From Pontederia crassipes (lineage: Eukaryota; Streptophyta; Magnoliopsida; Commelinales; Pontederiaceae): 64,000 nucleotides of DNA. Below are positions 24,600-35,112 of this stretch, in pieces. The stretch lies in assembly GCA_030549335.1 (NCBI GenBank), contig JAUKPH010000018.1:4836001-4900000 (forward strand). The letters run 5' to 3'. A program made the translations under genes and the position numbers. Under the pieces are notes generated by a model, which ran no database searches, was not told where the DNA came from, and was given only the letters and a program-made list of their open reading frames with translations. Every line of letters starts with the position of its first letter. Positions within the stretch are counted from its first letter, which is position 1.

Positions 24600-25560
24600 A
24601 GGGTGTCTTGGCTTCATTGGGGAGCCTTTGCCTTACCCTAACATCCTTACTGAGTTTTGGCCTCCTCTTCCGTCTCTGGACCCCTCACTCATTTTCTCTC
24701 TCACTTGTCCTATTACCCCTGACCGAAATTCGCGATGTTATGCATCCTGGGCGCCCCCAGGGGCCAGACAGTTTTATCTTTGAGTTTTATTGGAGTACTG
24801 GGATATTTTTGGGCCTAAGATCACCTCTACTATTTTGGATGTCTTCAACCACCTATCCATGCCTCATGAGTGGAAGCAAACTGCCTTCATATTCATTCAA
24901 AAAATAAATCACCTATCTTCGTCAAAGACTATCGCCCTGTCTCCCTCTACAATACACTGTACAAAATTATTTCCAAAATCTTAGCTAACCGCTTTTGCCC
25001 TTCCCTCGGGGGGATCACTGATAACATGTAAACAACCTTTATTCCCGGTAGAAACAGACAATATCCTTATAGTTCAAGAATTGACTCAGTCACTTGCCTC
25101 CAGGATCGAAAGTTTATGCTCATTAAAGTTGATATGGATAAGGCTTTTGATCATGTCTCCTAGCCTGTATACTTGAGCTTATGAACTACCCTCTCTCTTT
25201 ATTAATGGGAACAACCTTTATATCCACACACTTCTTCTGCGTTATCAACGGTCAAGATTCCCAATATTTCTCTACCCATTAGGACATTAGGCAGGGGAAT
25301 CCCCACTCGCCGTACCTATTTATCAGTGTCGTAAGTCTTCTTAGTTCTGATCAAGCAATTCGTCTTCTTGGAAACATAATCTCTTTCCAACTCAACTCTT
25401 TCTCATTAAGCCACCTTTTTTATGCCGACGATCTATTAGTATTCATCTGCGCCACTAAAACCAACTGCAGACACTTGAAGAAAGTCCTTCATATCTACAA
25501 GTATCTGACCAATGGATGAACCCCCTCAAGTCTGCTCTTTATCTGTCAGAATGCATGTCC
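24600..25560 (+). pseudogene. Decayed LINE reverse transcriptase domain
   Basis: Remnants in different frames: APPGARQFYL / PQGPDSFIFEFYW near 24748-24790, VKDYRPVSLYNTLYKIISKILANRF near 24920-24995, KVDMDKAFDHVS near 25126-25160, and FYADDLLVFIC near 25419-25452. The catalytic Asp codons are still readable, but the frame changes at least three times. Confidence 0.8.
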
Positions 25561-25681
25561 TATCATCACAAATAGTAACTTTCCTCCTACCTCAGCATCG
25601 CCTTAGGCAGTTACTCTTTTCAATCTCTTGGGCCCCATCATATAAGTTTATTGCCTTCAAGAACCATAAGTTTATTCTAAA

Positions 25682-27400
25682 TTGAATCTCCCCTCCTCTC
25701 TGGGTGGCGACATCTCCTACTTAATTAGCCAGGCCGACCGTACCACCCTTATCAAGTCTACCCTGTCCTCTCTGCTGACATACTACCTAAGGTCAACATA
25801 CCTTTTCGCGGGTACCTTGACATCTCTTGAGAAACTATCTTGCTCGTTTCTTTGGGCCCCTAGTGGTGGCCGTCGCAATTCCCATCTTGTTCGATGGTTT
25901 ACTATCCCACTGCCTCACGATGAGGGAGGTCTGGCTATTCGTAGCTATCGACTTATTCACTGCTCTTTCATTACCCATCATATTCTTAGCCTCTTAAACT
26001 GTGTTAGTTCACCATGGAACCACCTTGTCTTTGCTAAGTATTCTTCTATCAGCTTATGGGACCCCAGCATTACTCTGGCACTGTTTGGTTGTGGGGTATC
26101 ATTTTGGACGCTATCCTTGACCTCCGCATGGGTTTTATGAAAGCTATTGGCTTTGGGACTTACACCTCCATTCTATTCTACCTATGGATTTCCCCTATTC
26201 CTCTATGGCGCCTTTCAACATACCTAAATATGGATATTGATATCAGCTCCCTCAAGTCTTTGACTTAATTATTGATCACTGCTGGAACACCCCCCTTCTG
26301 TCCTTTATTTTCGGTCAGGCTCTATGTGAAGCAATTTGTGGCATTTATATTCTTATTTTCTCCTGTGATGATGCGTGAGTTTGAGTGACTGATAACAATG
26401 GACTCCCATCTATTAAAGCTGTGTACAAATTCATGAGAAGCTAGGCTTTGCTGATATGACCAGCTGAAGGGCCGCTGTGGACTAAAATATAATGCATTCG
26501 GGTTCCCCAAGATTCATTTTTTCTTATGGAAACCTTTTATGGCCACCTTTCTACTCTAGATTTTATACACAAATTTGACTCCTTTGTTGATCCAGCTTGC
26601 TCCCTTTGTGGCCTCGCTCTTAAAACCAACACTCGCTTATTTTTCTCCTGTCATGTGGCACATTAGTTTTTGGTCTTTTTCAACAAAAAATACCAATTCA
26701 CATTCTAGTTCCTTACCTCTTGGCCCTTGGGCTTCTAGGTCTGATCACTAGTACAAGAAAAACCTTTTGGACATTTTTTATTTTTGCCTATGGGGTTTCT
26801 AGAACCTGCGCAATGATATACACTTTCGTTTCATGCGAGTAATCGTCTCTAGAAAAAGGCATTGACCTATTTTCATAAATTTGCTATGTCATATTTCCAT
26901 GCCCCTGAGGCAACTCACCTCCAAGATCCCTTGCAGATCCGATGGGAGCCCCTTAGAATTGGGTTTTGCTCAATTTTGATGGCTCATTTATTAGAGTTGA
27001 TGGAACTAGGGGTTACAGATTCATTTTGCGGTCTAATTCTAGTGCTTTTCTTTTTGCAAGGGCTAAGCATTACAACTTTCACTTTGCGTTGTATTCGAAG
27101 GCATGAGCTTTGCTTACAGGTCTTCGCTAGTGTGCTTACCAAGGAATTACTCACATTTCCATTCAGATTGATTCACAGCTGCTTGTTTACCTCAGTGCCT
27201 TGTTGCATCTCTGTCCTTGGCACCTTCATGCTATAACCTCAGATATTCGCAGTAAGCTACGTATCTTATCTCCCATACATGTTGTATTTTGTCCCTGTTT
27301 GATAACTCGGCTGTGAATTTTCTTGCGTCTTTTGGCCGTCAGCGTGTCGGCCATTTTTTAGGCGATCGCCCACTTTTTAAGCTTACTGTAGTATCTCTTT
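25682..27400 (+). pseudogene. Decayed LINE ORF2 C-terminal part with zf-RVT and RNase H
   Basis: Open pieces at 25682-26140 (LIKSTLSSLLTYYL; WAPSGGRRNSHLVRW; EGGLAIRSY) match the segment downstream of the YADD motif in plant LINEs. FPKIHFFLWKPFM near 26503-26545 marks the zf-RVT region. The RNase H part near 26955-27400 starts LLNFDGSFIRVDG. Multiple frameshifts are present. Confidence 0.75.
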
Positions 27401-27410
27401 CTAAAAAAAT

Positions 27411-27667
27411 GTTCATGATGAACTTTCTCTTTTAACGTTTTTTTTCATTTTTCATTTTAAATTTTTGGTACCCTTGTACTTTAATCAAAGGACTAATCAA
27501 ACACACTATTTCAATCAAAATAGTACATAAGTGATAGTAATTCACATAACTTTTCAAATAGGGGTGTTCAATTTTGTTCATAAAATAACATCAGAGTAGA
27601 CTGATGGAATTTTGATAGGAAAAATGTCATTTAGATTTAAAAGCCATAGAGAAAAATATGAAAAAAA
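27411..27667. other. Intergenic DNA
   Basis: AT-rich spacer between the third LINE and the family A solo LTR. No feature seen. Confidence 0.4.
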
Positions 27668-28555
27668 TATAATGTAACGCCCTCAAAATCGGCCCTCCTG
27701 CCACAAAGGAAGTCGGGTTGACCATGAGGGCGCTACACTGCCTACTACATTATTGACTTTAATATGACCTTGACCATTCAACAGTTTGTATACATTGCAT
27801 CAAATATAATAATAAAATAACCAAGATATTATTGCGGAAGAGTGAACGTCGAAATACCAAAAGGCACTACTAATCAATACAGTTCATAATAAAGGAAGGA
27901 ATAACCACGACCTCGAGTAAGTCCAACATTTGAACAGATGTTCGATAAAAAAGATAGCATAAAGTCTTTTTAAAGTAATGACCAATGATCAGACTAATGC
28001 AATAATAGAACTGAATGCTTTTAGAATTGTAAGTCATGTGCAACATTCTCCAAGCCTTATGTTCTCCAGCTCCTCATCAAAGCAGAGTTCTCACCTGCAA
28101 AATCTCAATGTAAAACGCCCAGTACAATAGAAGCATAGACGATAAAATGTAATCAATGATGTTTGAATCATACATGGATAAGCGAGGAGTAACATGCTTT
28201 GAGTTTCCATACTTTGATTGAAATAGATAATAAGGCATGCTTCATCATATCAATATATGTACTCTATTCTTTACCATGATTGTGCTTTATTTTTACTATG
28301 CCTTGCCTTGTACTTTATTGGTCAATGCATTATCTTTACCATGCCATACTCTGTTCTTTACTATATCATGATCTGTACTTGAGTATACTATACTTTACTG
28401 TACATTACTTTATTGAGTTGCGCTACGTCTTTTACATTACTATGTCGTCCTTTGAGTTAGTTGTCCTATGCGAGTTCGACTTTATTAGGTTGAGATGTCA
28501 GAGGTGTCTCTGCGAGTCTGTAAAGCCAAAATGCCCATGATAGGGAAGGTGAAAT

Positions 28556-28850
28556 GCCAATGCATACCCTTTTCGGAATACAGGTGGGAGAGGACTTGTA
28601 TTCTAGGAACAGTGGTCATTTAAGGACCTATAGGTTCACTGTCTCCTCAGCTAAGCTGCATGTCCATCCGACACTATATTATGAAATTATGCCTTGTTTG
28701 AGGAAAGGGTGTGTCGCATCATCCTTTTTCAAAACACAGGTGGGAGAGGACCTGAATTACAGGAGCAGTGGTCATCAAAGAACATGTAGGTTCGCTGTCT
28801 CCTCAGCTTGGCTACCTGCCCCTCACTATACAATGTTATGATCTTTGTTC
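28556..28850. repeat. Direct repeat pair, period 156 bp, in family A LTR
   Basis: The phrase CAGGTGGGAGAGGAC starts at 28581 and recurs at 28737, with flanking homology that includes GCAGTGGTCAT and GTCTCCTCAGC. This is the same repeat pair as at 14860-15215, on the other strand. Confidence 0.8.
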
Positions 28851-29174
28851 GATAGTTTGGGGCAGCACATAGCAATCCCGTAGTTTCATCTTTTCTTTAC
28901 ATGTCTTTGTTTATCATTAATGGAGTCTAAAATCATGGATCAGAACCCAAAACGGTATTTACATCTTTTACAATAGGACTCGATCGGTTAAGGGTAATCC
29001 TGTTCGAATCTTCCGTTTAGGGTCCATGAGTGTGGCTCGGGCCGAATCAAGGTTCGACTTAGATCGATTTAGAGTTCATATATTGAATTCGGTCCAACAC
29101 CTTCCTATTGGTTCGATTGATTTGGACTGGTCGGCTAGAACTCGATTAGCCTAGACCAGTTGGTTTGAATGAAC

Positions 29175-29465
29175 CAGTCGTCTTGAACCGGTCGGTCTGG
29201 GCCGATCAACATGGTTGAACTGGTCGATCTGGGTCGGCCAACATGGTTGAACCGATCGGTCTGGGCCGGTCAACATGGTTGAACCGTTCGACTTGGACCG
29301 GTCGACTGCTCTACTTGGATCGATCGACCGATCTCACGAAGTCGGTCGACCGATCATCACGGCTTGTCGATACATCACCGGATCGGTCGACCTTCTGATG
29401 GAACCGGTCGATCGATAGTGAGAAGATGACTGCATCGACTCTCGTCGAATCGGTCGACCGCTCAT
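29175..29465. repeat. 32-bp tandem repeat and GTCGACC cluster in family A LTR
   Basis: CAACATGGTTGAAC starts at 29207, 29239 and 29271, an exact 32-bp period over three units. Downstream to 29465 there are many GGTCGACC and CGATCGACC palindromic words. Confidence 0.85.
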
Positions 29466-30088
29466 ATGATCTATTCTTGCGATGAAACAGAGCCGCCGAT
29501 CATCTTCTTCATTTTCGACGGCCCTCCGGTCGTCAAATCACGACGATAACAATATATAAAATGAAGCTAAGGCATTCATGATCATAATGGAATCATCAAA
29601 CACATCAATCGATCAACGCTTTATCATCTAAAGGGATTTAACGACTATAGTACCTCTTTTCGTTGTTGTGGTTCGTCGGAGTCGCTGTCGTCACGTTTCT
29701 TTGCTTCCGATCGTTCTTGGCCGACGAGGGGATGCGGCAGGCCTTCACGAACGTCAAAGGAAGGTTGCCGGACAACGAACGCGTGTCAGATCATCACATC
29801 GTCGGTCGCCCATTTGCCTACGCGTCAATTGTCGGTGGAGAAGAAAGAGGAGGAGCGGAGGGGCGGCGGCCGATCGAGCATCGAAGGGGCGCGAGGGCTT
29901 CCCTTCGCGTCCCTTTTATAGCCTCGGCCGGCCCAGTCCGAGACGCAATCGGGGGAGGGGATCTTCCCCCGGTCCACGTTTCTTTTTGTTTCATTTTTTC
30001 AATTTCGTTTGAATTCTTTCCATTTTTTGTAAATGAGTTTGATTTTCAAATTCTTTCCTTGTTTGAAGTTATGAGGCGTTACATATAA

Positions 30089-33000
30089 TCAAAGTATTTG
30101 ATTTCTGTACATAAATTAAGACAATTTCTTTTTGCAGTGAGGTGATTTTGATTGACACAAATTAATTAAAATAATAACGATACCAACTTTATCTGATGAA
30201 GAAGTTCTTTTTTTTTCTCGTAGAAAAATCTCTTTTACCTTTATTTTGTTTCAGAAAAATTAAAATATTACCATCTGCTGAGTTTTCCATTATAACTGGA
30301 GAGCGAAAGCGTGAAGTATGATTGATTTATTTATTTTTTCTCATGAATTCTGAACTTGGTGGAGGAGTAAGTTTGGTGCTTTTTCATTTTTCTTTGGCAT
30401 GAAAACAGGATCGGCGACGCTTACAAGAATGTAAGAAAGAGGAAATCATACATGTAAAAAAAAAAGGGTTACGATATCGTGAAGCGTCATGTTGCATTAA
30501 ATTTTACGTGACATCACCGATGCCACTCCGTGTCACCTTTTTATTTTTGGTCCTCGTAAAAATTGTAAACAGGTGGCTCCTTTTTTTTTCTCCATATTTT
30601 AACGGTGAACAAAGCAAAATGGCCGAAGGGCAAAATGCGACGTTTTTGTGAGTGTATACATTACATTTAGCGACGTGATTAGTTTTATAATTGAGAGTGT
30701 TAACTAAAGATGATTAAGATAATCAGATAGTGGAGTTATATTTTAGAGTCGCTAGATGTTAATAATTTTAAATTTAATTTCTAGAATTGATTAATTTTAT
30801 ATATACTACTGTTGTCTAAATATCAGTGTTTTTTAAATAAAAGATTATTAAATAATGATTTAAATTATGGGTGAATTAGGTACATAGTTCAAGGTCAAAA
30901 GAAGAGTTGAAAAAGAAAATCCAAAACAATGTAACTTTTTTTTTTGGTACAAAAAACAGAGATCAAGTACTAATGAATCGAAAGTCAAAGCCACAAATGA
31001 TTTGGTTGTTGAAAAAAAAGTGTGGAACACTCATAAGTCATACGTACGTTGCCAATTAATGCACCATATGCAATCAAAATAGGAAGAGTGTTGCTATATC
31101 CTCCTAAAAATTAATCTAATCATCCTCTTAGATACAATGGCATGCATCATAAATGTCCAATAATAATATGATCATGAGTGCAGTAAGATGCAGTTCTTGA
31201 TATTACTTTTTCAAAACGCTTTAAACTTCGGTCCGTACGATTTTATCAAAATACGTCACACTTAGACAAAGAACATACTTTCATATATATCTAATATTTT
31301 TTCCGTGACTTATACATGTGGAACTAATTTCAGAAGCACGCTTCGACTATGGATTGCACGCTGTTAGACGCCTCCCGGACCCGCCAAATCGGGTGATCCC
31401 AAACCCCCATCGTTTTGTTTCTCAATTAGTGGGTTGACTTTTCGGTGTTGATATGTTTTCTGACCTCGACACGTACTTTGACGCATGCACAGTGGGTTCA
31501 GCGGGCGTCAGATTAAAGCGGCAGGCGGCAGCAACTAGCGTGCGCCGTTAGCCACACTAACCTACGCCATAGCAGTAATATATCGACCAGTGGCACGGCG
31601 ACACGAAAGAGACCGACGTGGCAAGCCTTCCGTTTGTTTCGACCCTTTATTTCGACCGTTTATTTCTTTGGGAAAGTTTAACGTCGGATGCTTGTTTTCA
31701 TGGCAGATCGGACGGTCTGAATTATTGCGATCTCTGCCATCGAAGGCCCTTGACAATATTCTCCATGTCCTCGTTAGTCGTGCCCTCTTTTTATGATACG
31801 CAAAAGCTTTTTTAATCATTAATAATGTTTATTTGTTAGAATAGGTGTGGTATTTATATAGGGCATTTCACTTCAAAAAATAATAATAATATTATTATAT
31901 TTTTACTATTGTATTATTATTATTATTATTATGTGAATAATTTTTATTTAATAAAATAGCGTAAATAACAATATTTCGGAGCCATCCAATTTAAATTTGA
32001 GTGGAGTCCCTTTTTCTCTTTAATTCTAAAATTTTAAAATAAAAATAACTTAAGATACAACAAAAGTTTTATATTAAACGCACTGTAACAAAACATAAAA
32101 TATTTGTATTTATATTAATATTACTAGCATTAAGATTTCTGGGTTATAAGACATGTTAGGATTTTTGTAAAAAGATATTATACATGAAAAATTTAAGACG
32201 ACATAAAATTTTATTAGATAAAAAATAAAAGAGAATTACAAATTAATTTGCTTTATATTCAGATAGTTATGGAGTTTATATAGACATTTTTCTTATAAAT
32301 AATAGGAATTACAAATCGACTATGACCGTGATTAATTTCTCAAAATTAAGACATCTATATCATAATAAAAAAATAAATTAAGTCTGAATCACAAACATAA
32401 TTCACCATAATATTTTAGCCCCAAAAACTCCGCCTCCCATGCCCTAATGAAGGGATCCCCTTGAAATGATCGGGTAGCGAGACTTTCGTAGTGCGATGAT
32501 GCTTTTTATTTTGGACGTCTTGAGAATCGAATGAATTTTTAGTTATGATAAGATTTAAAGCATTATTAACAAAAAAATCTGACGGATTCCTAATTTCCTT
32601 TAACCCTGATCTCATCCTTTTCTAAACCTTTTCTATCCACCTCATCATTATTGTTATTATCACTATATTAATTATTCAAAAATGAAACTATAAACTTTTT
32701 TCAATAACCGATTGCGAGTATTTGGAAAGTCATACTGAACACACTGATTATATATTAAAAATTCGATTCACCGTCGAGTTTAACTAATTCGAACAAATCG
32801 TTGTTCGTTTCATAGCCGATGGTAGATAAAAATTGAACAAAAACTTTTGGCATTAACGTGAATCTCTAATTTGAAAATTTTTACTTGGAGAAGTCGACCT
32901 CAACTCCTGTTCGTAAATTATAAAAACTATGCCCACCTGATCTCCACGAAAGGGACGTACCTTAAACATGAAAAACAATTAATTAGGAATCGGTAAAATT

Positions 33001-33205
33001 AACTCGCATAAAAAGTTGAATATGGTACAAAACCATTAAATTGCAAAGGAACAAAACAAAAACGTCACTTGGTTCATATTACTCGTCCTTCCGCTCCATA
33101 ACGTCGGAAGGCAATTATGTGCCTACAATTAATTAAATTCCACTCCCCCCCCCCGTAGACACTGTGGAACAAGACAATGCCCGCATTTAATGAAACACGC
33201 GCAGA

Positions 33206-33242
<37 letters not shown>

Positions 33243-33860
33243 AAAAGGATAAAATTCTTTATCCAACATAACTCTTTATCTTCGGACTTCGACATATTGA
33301 TTTTCTATCGGAATTTTAAAATTTATATTGTCATATCCAAACGGGTGCATAATAATAATGCATATAATAGTCATCAATTTTGACTCATTATAATCACGAA
33401 AGATTCGAAATATTTTATCAATTGAGTGGACCATTTATTTTTTAATCCATATATGGAAAAAATAAACATATTCAATACTTTTCATATTACACGCGTTAAA
33501 TGGTTTTACATGTATTTTCTTTATATATCTTTCATCAACTAATTTTTTGCATTTGAATGCTGTGTTTCTAAAAGTCAAATTCCATTTATTATCTCATATC
33601 TTATTCTTCACAAATTTGAATGCTAATAACAACTCTTATTATTTTCCAAGTGTTATTATAAGTTTATATTTATATTTTCTTAATTTTTGTAAATAAATAC
33701 TTCTTTTAGTGTACATGCACTACGAATTTTGTCTTGTAATTGTCAAGAAGAGAACAATTTTAGAATAATTTTTCTTTAAAAAACGTTTTGACAGTTCTTT
33801 TTTCAGTAAATAAATTAACAATAAATAAATACCAGTTGAATATGTAGGAAATTAATATCA
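30089..33860. other. Intergenic DNA upstream of the SFH gene
   Basis: No coding region recognised. Features are simple repeats: an ATT run at about 31912-31932, a C run at about 33145-33154, and adjoining (AT)n and (AG)n runs at about 33206-33243. A moderately GC-rich patch at 31330-31800 yields short open frames without any known motif. Confidence 0.5.
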
Positions 33861-34274
33861 GATGTGTGTGCGTGTGTGAGAGAGAGTGAAGAGAGAGAGA
33901 GAGAGAGAGGAGAGAGAAAGAGAGCCGGGGGGAGTGAAAGGGTGTGCTCAGCAGCAGCAGCTGCTGCGGCAGAGCATTTTGTTTCGTTTTGCTCCAACCT
34001 TCGAGCTTCTTCCTCCTCCCTCCTCCCAAATCAAACCCCGACGAGAAGAAGCGACGCAAAAGGAAAGCGAAGGGCAAAAACTTTGCAGCAGATTAGAAGG
34101 GTATATATATTGATATTAATATATATAGACAGAGAGATTGGAAGGAGGCGGAGGAGAAGAAGCGATCCGAATTCTACGAGTTCCGAAGTGTAAACGCCGC
34201 TGCCGCGTTGATATCCAGTGTCTCGTTCTTCTATATCACTGGCGATGCACCACTCTTGAAATTTTATTTTCCAG
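33861..34274 (+). promoter_or_regulatory. Probable 5' leader exon and GA-rich promoter-proximal tract of the SFH gene
   Basis: A (GT)n/(GA)n tract at 33861-33925 precedes a purine- and GC-rich stretch typical of a plant 5' leader. A good splice donor, CCAG|GTAAAA, lies at 34274/34275, which would give a long leader intron up to the first coding exon near 35100. A five-codon-length upstream ORF (ATG at 34245, stop ending 34259) sits just before the donor and could dampen translation. The transcription start itself is not determined. Confidence 0.5.
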
Positions 34275-35112
34275 GTAAAAGAGAAAGAGGTGCTGAAACT
34301 GTGCTGCATGGATTCGTTTCTTGCCATTAATGCCTTTATATTCAGATTCGACGTCCTTTTCTTGGTTGGTTTTGGAAAAAGATGTCGGCTTTGCGATCTT
34401 TTCTTGGTGTCGTTTTTTTTTTCTGTCATTGTTTTCTCCTCACCGGAGGAGTGAAGTCTGCGACTGTTTTTGATGGAATTTTATCGGGGGTTTCAGAGTC
34501 TCCAGAAACGGATCATCCGAAGGTTCTCAGTAAATGCGGACAACCGTAGACATTGTCTCTCTCCTCGACTTTTCCGTCCTTCTTTCTAGATCTGATAATA
34601 TTTGCAACTCCAACAGTTTTGCATCTTTGTTTCCTAAAAACAAAAAGATTAAATTTTCGTCCCAATGTTTGTTGTAGTTAGCCTTTTGATCTGGTAAATA
34701 TGGTGTCTTGATTTTCTTGTGAACTCAATATTGAAATTTTGACGCGAAATGGGATCTTTTTTTCCTCTGGTTGAACGTATGGCCCGTGCAGTTCATGGTA
34801 GAAGAGCTCTCTATGAATCTACAGGGCCTTTTGGGAGTCCTTCGGTGATGTGAGTTATATTTTCCAGTGTCATTTTTCTCTTAGATTTTATAATGGATGC
34901 AGTCCTTAATATTCTTTCTGCTTTTATTCTTCATGTTGGGTTTCTCACCAAAATGGAAATTACTTGTAACTTCAGTTGCAGCCAATCTGATCTGAAGCTA
35001 AAGTTCTACAAAAAACAAAAAAATCTTTTATCACACAATGTCAGATATTATTTGAGCGATACATATCTTATAGAGTTTGCGACCAATATGAGTTTCCTCA
35101 ACCCTTGGAGTT

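Larger units (their letters stand above)
21880..27410 (+). mobile_element. Third LINE copy, near full length but heavily decayed
   Basis: Parts occur in the same order as in the LINE at 1.7-7.9 kb: a GC-rich leader with a C-run (21957-21986), ORF1, endonuclease, reverse transcriptase, zf-RVT and RNase H, ending near CTAAAAAAATG (about 27400-27410). The start of ORF1 (ISPQQLRALQAATTDEVVILS, near 22360-22422) aligns with ISPRQIRELEANITDEIVIS of the first LINE. A possible but poor TSD is AATGTTTATAATGATGG (21858) against AATGTTCATGATG (about 27408). Stops occur every few dozen codons, so this copy is much older than the first. Confidence 0.83.
27668..30088 (-). mobile_element. Solo LTR, family A, second copy (2411 bp)
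   Basis: Bounded by TGTAACGCCCTC at 27673 and GAGGCGTTACA ending at 30083, flanked on both sides by the 5-bp TSD TATAA (27668-27672 and 30084-30088). The two ends are inverted copies of each other (TGTAACGCC/GGCGTTACA). A TATA-like box on the minus strand (CTATAAAAGG, complement of about 29929-29938) gives the orientation, opposite to the copy at 13007. Over the LTR the order of landmarks (GC-rich TATA zone, GTCGACC cluster, about 156-bp direct repeats, AAAGTA tract) mirrors the first copy. There is no interior. Confidence 0.92.

Noticed and set aside
33206-33243. A TATA box for the SFH gene in the (AT)n run
   Set aside because: It is a plain dinucleotide repeat more than 600 bp upstream of the GA-rich leader.
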